A stretch of DNA of 64,000 nucleotides from Ruoffia sp044336205 (GTDB lineage Bacteria; Bacillota; Bacilli; Lactobacillales; Aerococcaceae), in NCBI GenBank assembly GCA_044336205.1, contig CP172318.1, positions 1,178,001-1,242,000 on the forward strand, written 5' to 3'. Positions 18,155 through 27,106 of this stretch are shown piece after piece. The position numbers and the translations under genes are program-made. The notes beneath the pieces were generated by a model. That model was not told the DNA's origin, searched no databases, and saw nothing but the letters and a program-made list of their open reading frames with translations. Numbering within the stretch: the stretch's first letter is position 1; each line of letters opens with the position of its first letter.

Positions 18155-18403
18155 TTAATTATCATCATCAGCAATGACAACGCGTGCACGTTTTGAGTCA
18201 CGTTGGCGAATGCCATAAATTATTGTTCGAATCGCTCGAACAACTCGACCTTTTCTGCCGATGACACGTCCAATATCTTCCGGATGTAAATTCAGACGAT
18301 ATTCAATAAATTCCTCTGTTTCAACAACATCCACTGAAAAATCACTTGGATTGTCAATGAGCGGTTCAACAATTGTTTTTATTAAAGTTTTAATATCTGG
18401 CAT
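18155..18403 (-). CDS. khpA: RNA-binding KH-domain protein KhpA
   Basis: An 82-residue single KH-domain protein. The motif VIGRKGRVVRAIRTII carries the GxxG loop (G-R-K-G). KhpA with KhpB binds RNAs and affects cell elongation and division in related Firmicutes. It lies between rpsP and rimM, the conserved ylqC position. Confidence 0.94.
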   Translation of the reverse strand: MPDIKTLIKTIVEPLIDNPSDFSVDVVETEEFIEYRLNLHPEDIGRVIGRKGRVVRAIRTIIYGIRQRDSKRARVVIADDDN

Positions 18404-18446
18404 GTGTTATCATCCTTTTTAGTGATACTCGATGAATTAACAAAAA

Positions 18447-18719
18447 TTATTTAGCTGATTTTGAATCATGGAATTTTTGCATGATTCCTTTGCTAGATAA
18501 TAAGTTACGCACTGTATCAGAAGGTTGCGCACCATTACCTAACCATTTTAAAGCTAACTCTTCGTTAATCTCTAATTGTTTTGGTTCTTGAACTGGGTTG
18601 TAGATTCCGATTTGCTCGATAATACGTCCATCACGTGGCGCACGAGAATCAGCTACAACGATTCTGTAGAATGGATTTTTCTTAGAACCCATACGTTTCA
18701 TACGAATTTTTACTGCCAT
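18447..18719 (-). CDS. rpsP: Small ribosomal subunit protein bS16
   Basis: A 90-residue 30S protein beginning MAVKIRMKRMGSKKNPFYR, a near-invariant opening. I use the ATG at 18717-18719, behind GGAGGTGAC; a frame opening five codons earlier has no site. Residues DSRAPRDGRIIEQIG are also diagnostic. It probably shares a transcript with khpA. Confidence 0.97.
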   Translation of the reverse strand: MAVKIRMKRMGSKKNPFYRIVVADSRAPRDGRIIEQIGIYNPVQEPKQLEINEELALKWLGNGAQPSDTVRNLLSSKGIMQKFHDSKSAK

Positions 18720-18773
18720 GTAAGTCACCTCCATTAATTTATCTCACAGTTAAGTATATTAACAGATTATTTT

Positions 18774-18805
18774 AAAGCTGTAAAGTGTTTTTGCTTTACA
18801 GCTTT
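18774..18805. terminator. Terminator between ffh and rpsP
   Basis: A perfect 12-bp stem AAAGCTGTAAAG (18774-18785 with 18794-18805) and 8-base loop. T-rich tails exist on both strands, better on the plus side. In context it ends ffh transcripts. Confidence 0.75.
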
Positions 18806-18846
18806 AATTTTTTTGAAAATATTTTTAAACTATGATTTATTAGTAA

Positions 18847-20331
18847 TTAACGGCGTTTCTTACGTAATTTTTTCAGACGTCGTTGTAATTCTTTTTCTTC
18901 TTGTAGTTTAGCTTTTTGTTCTGGTGACATAAAGTCAGCATCATTCATTGACGGCATTCCAGGGATATTAGGCATACCCTGACCACCTTGTTGAAGTCTA
19001 TTCATCATTTTCTTCATGCCACCCATCTTGCCGTTAGAAGCTGAACTCATAAATTGACGCGTTTGATTGAATTGTTTAATCAATTGGTTTACAGCTTGTA
19101 AGTCTTGACCACAACCGGCAGCAATACGCTTCCGGCGACTTTGAGAGATAATATCTGGATTCTCACGTTCTTCTGGTGTCATTGACAATACAATGGCCTT
19201 AACACGAGCCATATCTTTCTCGGAGACATCAAATTCATCAATTCCAGGTAGTTTATTCATACCTGGAATCATTTTGATAATATCTTTGATTGATCCCATC
19301 TTATTAACTTGATCCATTTGAGCAATGAAGTCGTTGAAGTCGAAGGAGGCGTCTTTAATTTTCTCCGCCATTTTTTGAGCTTCTTCTTCATCAAAATCTT
19401 GCTGAGCTTTTTCAATAAGGGTTAGCATGTCCCCCATTCCAAGAATACGGCTAGACATTCTATCGGGATAGAATGGTTCTAAGTCATCTAACTTCTCACC
19501 TTGACCAGTAAATTTAATAGGTTTATCTGTCACAGAACGGATAGATAAGGCAGCCCCACCACGGGTATCCCCGTCTAACTTCGTAATAACTACCCCAGTA
19601 ATCTCTAGCGATTCGTTGAATGCTTGCGCAACGTTCACTGCATCTTGCCCGGTCATCGCATCCACGGTTAGAAGAATTTCATTTGGGTTAGTTATGTCTT
19701 TAATATTAAGAAGTTCTTGCATTAATTCTTCATTAACATGCAAACGTCCGGCCGTATCAATGATAATTACTTCATTTCCTTGGATACGTGCTTTTTCAAG
19801 TGCATTTTTTGCAATGTTTACCGGATTGGCTTCTGTTCCTTCAGTATGAACATCAAAGCCTAATTGATTACCGATTGTTTTTAATTGTTCGATCGCTGCC
19901 GGTCGGTAGACGTCGGCTGCTACTAATAGTGGGCGTTTTTTTCCTTGTTTTTCAGTGATGAACTTAGCAAGTTTACCGACAGTCGTTGTTTTCCCTGCCC
20001 CTTGTAATCCAGCCATCATAATCACTGTTGGTGGTTGCTTACTAAAGTTTAAGGGAACGAGTTCTCCCCCCATTAATGCTGTTAATTCTTCATCAACAAT
20101 TTTAAGTACTTGTTGTGCTGGTGATAATGATTTTAATACATCAGAACCTAAAGCACGTTCATTCACTTTTCTTACAAAAGTTTTAACGACTTGGAAGTTA
20201 ACGTCGGCTTCAAGTAGTGCAAGTCGAATTTCACGCATCATTTGTTTCAAGTCAGCTTCAGTAATTGTACCTCCCTTGCCAACTTGACTGATTGCGCCTT
20301 GTAGCCTTTCTGATAATCCTTCAAATGCCAT
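18847..20331 (-). CDS. ffh: Signal recognition particle protein Ffh (SRP54)
   Basis: A 494-residue GTPase that binds 4.5S RNA and signal sequences and brings ribosomes to FtsY at the membrane. N domain is residues 1-90; G domain has GLQGAGKTTTVGKL, DTAGRL, TKLDGDTRGGAAL and the RILGMGD closing loop; the methionine-rich M domain runs from about 330 to the basic end. The start MAFEGLSERLQ is typical. It follows ylxM by 34 bases. Confidence 0.97.
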   Translation of the reverse strand: MAFEGLSERLQGAISQVGKGGTITEADLKQMMREIRLALLEADVNFQVVKTFVRKVNERALGSDVLKSLSPAQQVLKIVDEELTALMGGELVPLNFSKQPPTVIMMAGLQGAGKTTTVGKLAKFITEKQGKKRPLLVAADVYRPAAIEQLKTIGNQLGFDVHTEGTEANPVNIAKNALEKARIQGNEVIIIDTAGRLHVNEELMQELLNIKDITNPNEILLTVDAMTGQDAVNVAQAFNESLEITGVVITKLDGDTRGGAALSIRSVTDKPIKFTGQGEKLDDLEPFYPDRMSSRILGMGDMLTLIEKAQQDFDEEEAQKMAEKIKDASFDFNDFIAQMDQVNKMGSIKDIIKMIPGMNKLPGIDEFDVSEKDMARVKAIVLSMTPEERENPDIISQSRRKRIAAGCGQDLQAVNQLIKQFNQTRQFMSSASNGKMGGMKKMMNRLQQGGQGMPNIPGMPSMNDADFMSPEQKAKLQEEKELQRRLKKLRKKRR

Positions 20332-20365
20332 AATATTACTCCCCCTATACTATAATTAATTCTTT

Positions 20366-20689
20366 TTATTCATCTAGCTTTAGTAGTTGAGAGATAAGCT
20401 TACTTGCTTCTTCGTCTTTAACTAGATGGTCTAATTGATTTAATAATTCCATTCTTTTTAAGCGTCGGTCATTGAGGTTCAAAAACCTTTCGTAGTCTAC
20501 AAGACTCTTCTCACCACGGCGAATATTATCATGAACACCTTGGCGACTAATATCAAACTCTTCAGCAATTTCACTCAAAGATAAATCTTCTTCATAATAA
20601 AGCGAAAGCATATCGCGTTGTTTTTCTGTGAGTAATGACTTGTAGAAAGAAAATAATTGACTAATATATACTGTTTTCTCCAATGACAA
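20366..20689 (-). CDS. ylxM: YlxM family helix-turn-helix protein (UPF0122)
   Basis: A 107-residue sigma-70 region-4-like helix-turn-helix protein that binds Ffh/4.5S RNA and stimulates SRP. Motif LTEKQRDMLSLYYEEDLSLSEIAEEF (in parts) and ISRQGVHDNIRRGEKSL are diagnostic. The start is TTG (20687-20689), 7 bases after AGGGTG, and lies one base past the stop of the regulator copy upstream, so translation is coupled. Its first 73 bases are repeated upstream as part of the 462-bp duplication (see 21068-21151). Confidence 0.92.
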   Translation of the reverse strand: MSLEKTVYISQLFSFYKSLLTEKQRDMLSLYYEEDLSLSEIAEEFDISRQGVHDNIRRGEKSLVDYERFLNLNDRRLKRMELLNQLDHLVKDEEASKLISQLLKLDE

Positions 20690-21078
20690 TTTACTTCACC
20701 CTATTTTCTGGAAAATCAATAAAACGTGCTAAGCGATCTGCTAATTCATTCGGCGTAGCATGTTCTAAGACTTCTGCATAATTATGAACTTCTTCTTTAG
20801 AATAACCTAACTTTTGTTCTAGAAAATATTCCCAAATTTCATGCTTACGAACCAACTCTTGAGCTATTTGATAGCCCCCTTCAGTTAATTCACTTCCTCG
20901 ATACCTCTGAGTTTTAACTAAACCTTCTTTGGCAAGCTTTTGCATCATTTCACTCACTGAGGCTGGCGAGACATTTAAGCCATCTGCAATCATTTTATTC
21001 GTTATGGCTTCATCCCCACCATGTTCAAGCATAAATTTAACATAATCTTCACGACTTTGAGACATCTTTATTCACCTC
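20617..21078. repeat. 462-bp tandem direct repeat, copy 1
   Basis: Matches 21079-21540 base for base apart from one position (T at 20749, A at 21211). It covers the ylxM start and the whole regulator gene. The sequence diverges at once outside the units (20615 vs 21077; 21079 vs 21541). Only a single C is shared at the junctions, consistent with a microhomology or replication-slippage event. Confidence 0.95.
20691..21065 (-). CDS. mntR: DtxR/MntR-family metal-dependent repressor, copy 1
   Basis: A 124-residue metalloregulator. Winged helix at residues about 8-60 (ITNKMIADGLNVSPASVSEMM with recognition helix), then a dimer domain. Metal ligands expected from MntR/ScaR are present: Asp7, His75 (VRKHEIWE), Glu98, Glu101, His102 (AEVLEHATP). 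It ends at ENRVK just where longer ScaR-type relatives continue, so it is a short MntR-size form without an SH3-like domain. It differs from copy 2 only at residue 106 (Asn here, Ile in copy 2); relatives usually have a polar residue, so this copy looks ancestral there. It lies directly upstream of ylxM. Confidence 0.88.
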   Translation of the reverse strand: MSQSREDYVKFMLEHGGDEAITNKMIADGLNVSPASVSEMMQKLAKEGLVKTQRYRGSELTEGGYQIAQELVRKHEIWEYFLEQKLGYSKEEVHNYAEVLEHATPNELADRLARFIDFPENRVK

Positions 21079-21151
21079 GTTGTTTTTCTGTGAGTAATGA
21101 CTTGTAGAAAGAAAATAATTGACTAATATATACTGTTTTCTCCAATGACAA
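21068..21151 (-). pseudogene. Truncated ylxM 5' fragment in the duplication
   Basis: The duplication placed the first 25 codons of ylxM between the two regulator copies. The frame starts with TTG at 21151 behind AGGGTG, reads MSLEKTVYISQLFSFYKSLL then TEKQRGE and stops at 21068-21070, within the ribosome site of copy 1. It may still be translated as a 27-residue peptide and hand ribosomes to copy 1. Confidence 0.85.
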
Positions 21152-21540
21152 TTTACTTCACCCTATTTTCTGGAAAATCAATAAAACGTGCTAAGCGATC
21201 TGCTAATTCAATCGGCGTAGCATGTTCTAAGACTTCTGCATAATTATGAACTTCTTCTTTAGAATAACCTAACTTTTGTTCTAGAAAATATTCCCAAATT
21301 TCATGCTTACGAACCAACTCTTGAGCTATTTGATAGCCCCCTTCAGTTAATTCACTTCCTCGATACCTCTGAGTTTTAACTAAACCTTCTTTGGCAAGCT
21401 TTTGCATCATTTCACTCACTGAGGCTGGCGAGACATTTAAGCCATCTGCAATCATTTTATTCGTTATGGCTTCATCCCCACCATGTTCAAGCATAAATTT
21501 AACATAATCTTCACGACTTTGAGACATCTTTATTCACCTC
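21079..21540. repeat. 462-bp tandem direct repeat, copy 2
   Basis: Second unit of the tandem duplication; see 20617-21078. This unit keeps the original upstream flank with the regulator promoter. Confidence 0.95.
21153..21527 (-). CDS. mntR: DtxR/MntR-family metal-dependent repressor, copy 2
   Basis: Same 124-residue protein as copy 1 except Ile106 for Asn106, in the ATP-x-ELADR turn just after the metal-binding EVLEH. This copy is promoter-proximal (promoter 21561-21589) and divergent from mntABCD, the classic place for the importer's repressor. Predicted role: with Mn bound, it represses mntA through the palindromes at 21616-21631 and 21650-21665. Whether Ile106 alters metal response cannot be read from sequence. 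ATG with AGGTG 8 bases upstream. Confidence 0.88.
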   Translation of the reverse strand: MSQSREDYVKFMLEHGGDEAITNKMIADGLNVSPASVSEMMQKLAKEGLVKTQRYRGSELTEGGYQIAQELVRKHEIWEYFLEQKLGYSKEEVHNYAEVLEHATPIELADRLARFIDFPENRVK

Positions 21541-21560
21541 AATGTTTAATACCAAACCCT

Positions 21561-21589
21561 ATTCTACCATTATTCTTAATGCGCCTCAA
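21561..21589 (-). promoter_or_regulatory. Promoter of the mntR copies
   Basis: Minus-strand TTGAGG (21584-21589) and TAGAAT (21561-21566), 17 bases apart. It does not overlap the metal-box palindromes, so the regulator may be expressed constantly. Confidence 0.6.
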
Positions 21590-21610
21590 ATACTATTTAA
21601 AATAAACCTC

Positions 21611-21639
21611 TTTACTTTAGGCGAACCTAAAATTATAAT
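21611..21639 (+). promoter_or_regulatory. mntA promoter
   Basis: TTTACT (21611-21616) and consensus TATAAT (21634-21639) with 17 bases between. The first metal box fills the spacer and the second lies just past the -10, so occupancy would block polymerase. Confidence 0.72.
21616..21631. promoter_or_regulatory. DtxR/MntR-type operator 1
   Basis: TTTAGGCGAACCTAAA, a near-perfect palindrome with TTAGG-N4-CCTAA half-sites as in known DtxR-family operators. It lies within the mntA promoter spacer. Confidence 0.8.
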
Positions 21640-21649
21640 ATTTTTAAGT

Positions 21650-21665
21650 TTTAGGTTCGCCTAAA
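21650..21665. promoter_or_regulatory. DtxR/MntR-type operator 2
   Basis: TTTAGGTTCGCCTAAA, the exact reverse complement of operator 1, placed 11 bases after the mntA -10 and before the ribosome site. The pair forms a larger inverted repeat with an 18-base centre. Confidence 0.8.
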
Positions 21666-21693
21666 AATATTAATTTTCTTATGGAGGTTTATT

Positions 21694-22626
21694 ATGAAAA
21701 ACATCACATTAAAAATGATTAAACTACTATCTATCGTCCTGCTGACAACTTGCTTAACGGTCACTTCCGTGTCCGCTCAGGAAGACAAACCCAAAATTAC
21801 TGTCACCACTACTTTTTTAAGTGATATTGTTAACCGGATCGCTCCGAATACTTTTGAAGTAGTTTCAATTGTACCTGCAGGTGGAGACCCTCACATTTAC
21901 ACAGCTTCGGCGGGTGATTTAATGAATATTACTGAAGCAGATTTAGTATTGTTCCATGGCTTGCATTTTGAAGCACAAATGGCTGAAGTATTAGAGCAGA
22001 CTGACAACGCCAAGTCAGTGACTGAGGCATTTGATCCTGAAGATTTAATTTATGTCTCGGAAGATTCAGACGAAGTAGATCCACATTATTGGTTCGACAT
22101 TGACTTATACAAAAACTCGGTCGAGCAAGCACAAAAAATAATGATAGAAGCATTTCCTGAATATAGTGAACTAATAAAAGAACATACCACTGCCTACTTA
22201 GACGAATTAGATGAATTAGATCAATGGATTACAACAGAGATTAACCAATTAAATCCTAAAGATCGAATTCTAGTCACACCTCACGATGCCTTTACTTATT
22301 TTGCTAGGAGGTATGACTTTACTGTCTACTCACCTCAAGGTATTAGTACAGAATCCGAAGTATCCAACGATGCTATTATTCAAACAGTGAATTTCATCGT
22401 AGAACATCAAGTCCCTGCTATATTCTTGGATACAACATCAAATCCACAAGCCATGAGTAAGTTACAAGAAGGCGTTAACCAACTGGGACAGTCGGTAGAA
22501 CTTATATCTGGCGAAGATGCAGAACTTTATTCAGACTCACTCGCCGCCCAAGGGAAAGATAATGATAACTATATCGATATGTATCGCCATAATGTATCGG
22601 TCATTGTGAATAATCTACTAAAATAA
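21694..22626 (+). CDS. mntA: Manganese/zinc ABC transporter substrate-binding protein
   Basis: A 310-residue cluster A-I (ZnuA/PsaA-type) metal-binding protein. Metal ligands are visible in order: GGDPHIY, VDPHYWFD, ISTESE and FLDTTSNP. The signal peptide ends VSA-QED, a signal peptidase I-like site; the only cysteine (TTCLTV) has Thr before it and is a poor lipobox, unlike most Gram-positive relatives. ATG behind TGGAGG. First gene of mntABCD, under two metal boxes. Zinc rather than manganese is possible; the box type and regulator favour manganese. Confidence 0.9.
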   Translation: MKNITLKMIKLLSIVLLTTCLTVTSVSAQEDKPKITVTTTFLSDIVNRIAPNTFEVVSIVPAGGDPHIYTASAGDLMNITEADLVLFHGLHFEAQMAEVLEQTDNAKSVTEAFDPEDLIYVSEDSDEVDPHYWFDIDLYKNSVEQAQKIMIEAFPEYSELIKEHTTAYLDELDELDQWITTEINQLNPKDRILVTPHDAFTYFARRYDFTVYSPQGISTESEVSNDAIIQTVNFIVEHQVPAIFLDTTSNPQAMSKLQEGVNQLGQSVELISGEDAELYSDSLAAQGKDNDNYIDMYRHNVSVIVNNLLK

Positions 22627-22648
22627 CCAAACTACAAGGAGTATTCAA

Positions 22649-23434
<786 letters not shown>

Positions 23435-23442
23435 TTACTTTT

Positions 23443-24294
23443 TTGGTCGTTGCTTTAGGAACAATGGTCTTAGGTCTTGCTTCGGGCATTATTGGTACTA
23501 CCATTGTTTTAGAGAAACAAAGTCAGTTAGGGGATGCGATTGGTCACTCAGTTTATCCTGGTGTGATTATTGCTTTTATGGTATTTCAAACTCGTAATTC
23601 CTTAGTTCTTCTTATGGGAGCTATCATCGTCGGTTTTATCGCTTTTCTTCTTATTGAATGGATTGATTACAACAGCCACTTTCCATATGAAAGTATTTTA
23701 GCTTTAGTTTTATCGTCTTTTTTCAGTTTGGGATTACTATTATATCAAGTTGTTCAAAATAATCCGACCTTCCAAACAGTGAATTTTTCTGGTTTAAATA
23801 ATTATATTATGGGTCAAGCAGCTTTCCTAACACTTTTTGATGTCAAAGTCATCGGTGTGGTCGCATTTATTATCATGATCACCTTTTACTTACTCTATCC
23901 TAAGATTAAGTTATATCTCTTTGACAAAACTTTTGCAGCATCGATTGGAATTAATACTAGATTAATTAATTACTTCTTGCTCGCCTTAAGCTTGCTAACG
24001 ATAGCGATTGGTCTTCAAGCGGTAGGAGCTAAGTTGATATCAAGTATGTTAGTAGCACCCGTTGTTGCTGCCCTTCAATGGACGAACTCCTACCCTAAAA
24101 CAATTATGTTATCCGGCTTTGTTGGTTTATTGTCGGGATTCATTGGAACTTATTTAAGTACTCAGATTTCCAACTTAGCAACGGGACCTACGATTGTCAT
24201 AGTTCTTTCAATCATTGCATTAATCTCCGTTATCATCGGACCAAATGGAATATTAGGGACACGGATTTATTCAAAAAGAGGTGATACACTATAA
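23443..24294 (+). CDS. mntC: Manganese ABC transporter permease 1 (5' end probably frameshifted)
   Basis: A 283-residue, roughly eight-helix ABC-3 family permease: GIIGTTIVLEKQSQLGDAIGHSVYPG is the usual amino block. As it stands, the frame opens only at a TTG (23443) with no ribosome site and lacks the first few residues. An ATG at 23427, 7 bases after GGGTG and overlapping the mntB stop, would run in frame as M-F-N-Y-F-L-V-V-A-L-G if the T run at 23439-23444 had five instead of six T. So the true gene probably starts at 23427 with one extra T in this sequence. Confidence 0.85.
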   Translation: MVVALGTMVLGLASGIIGTTIVLEKQSQLGDAIGHSVYPGVIIAFMVFQTRNSLVLLMGAIIVGFIAFLLIEWIDYNSHFPYESILALVLSSFFSLGLLLYQVVQNNPTFQTVNFSGLNNYIMGQAAFLTLFDVKVIGVVAFIIMITFYLLYPKIKLYLFDKTFAASIGINTRLINYFLLALSLLTIAIGLQAVGAKLISSMLVAPVVAALQWTNSYPKTIMLSGFVGLLSGFIGTYLSTQISNLATGPTIVIVLSIIALISVIIGPNGILGTRIYSKRGDTL

Positions 24295-25154
24295 TGCTTC
24301 AAATTTTATATATATTGATTGTTGTTGGAATTTCTTGTAGTCTCGTTGGAGCTTTGCTTTTACTAAAAGAAAACTTGATGGTGGCTGATGCCATTTCCCA
24401 TACGATATTACTTGGAATCGTTGTTGCTTATTACTTTACTAACGACTTGTCTTCTCCATACTTAATTGTAGGAGCTACAATTTTTGGTGTTATTACTGTG
24501 ATATCGATAGAGTTGCTAGAGAGAACAGGAAGAGTGCAAAGTGATTCAGCGATTGGTTTGGTATTTCCATTATTTTTCTCTTTGGCAGTGATCATCATCT
24601 CAAAATATTATACAAACGTTCACTTAGATATTGATATGGTACTGTTAGGTCAAGTAGAATTAGCCCCATTAAAGCAAATTGAAGTCCTAGCAATTCATAT
24701 GCCTCAAGCATTATTTATAGGATTACTTATCTTAATGATTAATATTATTTTTATTCTAATCACTTATGTTGCTTTGAAAGTCCGCTTGTTCGATGAGACC
24801 TTCGCGCGTTCGATTGGAATACGCGTTGCTCTGCTTGACTTTGTATTAATGACATTAGTATCATTGACAGCCGTGGCTTCATTTGAAAGTGTGGGATCAA
24901 TTTTAGTCATTGCCTTAATGGCAATCCCTTCAATGACTGCCCGCTGTTTGACAAAGAAATTCTCTACGCTTTTAATTGGGTCAGCTATAGTCGCTGTAGT
25001 CAATTCAATCATAGGTTTTTACGTAGCCATTTACTTTAATACATCTATCTCAAGTATGGTTGCTGTGAGTGGTTTTGTTATTTTTATTGTTGTTTTTACA
25101 ATAACTAATGTCTTAATTCCTTCCATGACACATAATAAGGTAACTAATTCTTAA
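24294..25154 (+). CDS. mntD: Manganese ABC transporter permease 2
   Basis: A 286-residue second ABC-3 permease, about eight membrane segments, with LLLLKENLMVADAISHTILLG, RLFDETFARSIGI and AVASFESVGSILVIALM. The ATG overlaps the mntC stop (TAATG), so translation is coupled. Two different permeases match the MntABCD layout of Bacillus rather than the single-permease streptococcal type. Confidence 0.92.
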   Translation: MLQILYILIVVGISCSLVGALLLLKENLMVADAISHTILLGIVVAYYFTNDLSSPYLIVGATIFGVITVISIELLERTGRVQSDSAIGLVFPLFFSLAVIIISKYYTNVHLDIDMVLLGQVELAPLKQIEVLAIHMPQALFIGLLILMINIIFILITYVALKVRLFDETFARSIGIRVALLDFVLMTLVSLTAVASFESVGSILVIALMAIPSMTARCLTKKFSTLLIGSAIVAVVNSIIGFYVAIYFNTSISSMVAVSGFVIFIVVFTITNVLIPSMTHNKVTNS

Positions 25155-25163
25155 TAAGTATAG

Positions 25164-25210
25164 AAAAAGAGAACTGACCACTCCAGCTAGAAAAGGTCAG
25201 TTCTCTTTTT
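25164..25210. terminator. Bidirectional terminator between mntD and ftsY
   Basis: A perfect 16-bp stem (25164-25179 with 25195-25210), 15-base loop, A run on the left and T run on the right. Serves both convergent operons. Confidence 0.9.
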
Positions 25211-26229
25211 TATTCTGATTCGATGACATCTCGAACTAAGTTATACATATATTGTTCTGGGTCGAATTGATGCAAGTCAGTGGCTTGTTCTCCAAGACCA
25301 ATGTATTTTACAGGAATATCTAGATCGTACCGAATGGAAAGAACTACCCCACCTTTAGCCGTTCCATCTAATTTTGTCAATACAAGGCCTGTAATTTCAG
25401 TAGCTTCATTGAACTGTTTAGCTTGGATTAAAGCGTTTTGTCCTGTAGTAGCATCCAATACAAGAAAGACTTCTTGAACACCATTAGGATTCTCACGCTC
25501 AATGATTCGTTTCATTTTGGCTAATTCTTCCATCAAGTTCGCTTTAGTTTGCAAACGTCCTGCAGTATCAACTAATAAATAATCAAAGTTTTCTTCATTG
25601 GCTCGCTTAACTGCATCGAAGACAACGGAAGCAGGGTCGCTATTAGCTGGACCTGTAACAACCGGAATATCTAAACGCTCTCCCCAAACATTCAGTTGTT
25701 CAATCGCTCCAGCTCTGAAAGTATCCGCAGCGGCTAGTAAGACTTTGTGGCCTTCTTTTTTCAGATTATATCCAATCTTTCCAACTGAAGTTGTCTTACC
25801 TACCCCGTTCACCCCAACGAATAAGATAACTGTGGGGCCATCAGGATTTTCATTGATAGCAATCGTGCCTGTTTCATTTTTCTCATAGATATTAACCATC
25901 TGTTCTATAACGACGCGTTTCACATCATCCATGCGAGAGACATTTTGAGCTTCAATCGCATCTCGTATAGCATCTGTAAGTGCAATCGTCATGTTGAATC
26001 CAACATCTGCTCCAATGAAAGCTTCTTCTAAATCCTCATAAAAGTCTTCATCAATCTCTTTAAAACTCGTAAATAAATCCGCAATTCGTTCAGAGAAATT
26101 TTTCCGTGTCTTCTCCATACCTTTGGTGTACGTATCGAAGACAATTTCAGAATCTTTCTCCTTAAGTTCTTCCTTTACAACTTGATCTTCTCCAGTAAAG
26201 GCCCGTTTTATTCGATCAAAAATACCCAT
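25210..26229 (-). CDS. ftsY: Signal recognition particle receptor FtsY
   Basis: A 339-residue membrane-associated GTPase that docks SRP-ribosome complexes. A short acidic A domain (residues 1-45) precedes the N domain; the G domain shows GVNGVGKTTSVGKI, DTAGRLQTKANL, TKLDGTAKGG and YIGLGEQATDL. The A domain is short, as in other Lactobacillales. Sixty bases follow the HAD gene, and rnc-smc-HAD-ftsY read as one operon. Confidence 0.96.
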   Translation of the reverse strand: MGIFDRIKRAFTGEDQVVKEELKEKDSEIVFDTYTKGMEKTRKNFSERIADLFTSFKEIDEDFYEDLEEAFIGADVGFNMTIALTDAIRDAIEAQNVSRMDDVKRVVIEQMVNIYEKNETGTIAINENPDGPTVILFVGVNGVGKTTSVGKIGYNLKKEGHKVLLAAADTFRAGAIEQLNVWGERLDIPVVTGPANSDPASVVFDAVKRANEENFDYLLVDTAGRLQTKANLMEELAKMKRIIERENPNGVQEVFLVLDATTGQNALIQAKQFNEATEITGLVLTKLDGTAKGGVVLSIRYDLDIPVKYIGLGEQATDLHQFDPEQYMYNLVRDVIESE

Positions 26230-26288
26230 TATCTCACACTCCTCATCTATAATGATTGTACCATGATTTTTGTTATTTTAATATGAGC

Positions 26289-27092
26289 TTAATCTTTAAT
26301 ATAGTGATAGATTGCTTTAGCAACACCATCATTATCATTGGTGTCTGTGATATAATCCGCACTTTGTAATATATTATCAACGGCATTCCCCATTGCAACA
26401 CCAATTCCAGCCATATCAATCATTGTTTGATCATTATTTTGGTCTCCAATTGTCATCATTTCTTCCATCTTAATATTTAATATTTCTCCTAATTGTTTCA
26501 AGGCATTCCCTTTATTAACATCTTTCTTCCCAACTTCTAATTGATGTGGATGTGATAGAACTACTTGATAATCAGTGAATAAGTCAGCATCGATTGAAGG
26601 CCGCTTAGCAGTTAAGATTTCCTCAGTCGTACAAATGACAAATTTATTAAATTTATGTCCTTCTTCAAACTCCGCGAAATCAATGGTTTTCCTTGGAGCA
26701 GGTGTTTCATAAGTTGAATCATTTCCTCCAGGATAATAAGGTGGATCGTAGACCCAATCACTATCAATAGGATTCAACGGTAATGATAAACGTTCTGTCT
26801 CTTCATACCAACGTTTTAAATCTTGGGTATCAACCGTTTCGTCCACTAATATCTCACCCGAATTCGCTTTACGCACCTGACTTCCGTTGAATACAATTAA
26901 GTATTCATCGTCATCGTCAAAGCCAATCTGCTCAGCAAAATCTTTCGTTCCTAAGTATGGTCTACCAGTACAAATGACAACCTTCACTCCTTTTGAACGC
27001 GCATAATTAATGGCTTCAATGTTTGTTAGTGAAATAGTTTTATCTGTATGTAGTAATGTTCCGTCTAGATCAATCGCTATTAATTTAATCAT
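26289..27092 (-). CDS. Cof-type HAD hydrolase
   Basis: A 267-residue intact paralog of the broken gene at 4898. Motif I AIDLDGTLLHTDKTIS (Asp8, Asp10), motif II VICTGRPY, motif III Lys in KDVNKGNAL, motif IV GDQNNDQTMIDMAG. Family members dephosphorylate sugar phosphates, FMN or PLP; the substrate here is unknown. It sits between smc and ftsY with 14 bases to smc, an insertion seen in several Lactobacillales. Confidence 0.92.
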   Translation of the reverse strand: MIKLIAIDLDGTLLHTDKTISLTNIEAINYARSKGVKVVICTGRPYLGTKDFAEQIGFDDDDEYLIVFNGSQVRKANSGEILVDETVDTQDLKRWYEETERLSLPLNPIDSDWVYDPPYYPGGNDSTYETPAPRKTIDFAEFEEGHKFNKFVICTTEEILTAKRPSIDADLFTDYQVVLSHPHQLEVGKKDVNKGNALKQLGEILNIKMEEMMTIGDQNNDQTMIDMAGIGVAMGNAVDNILQSADYITDTNDNDGVAKAIYHYIKD

Positions 27093-27106
27093 AATATCTT
27101 TCTCCT

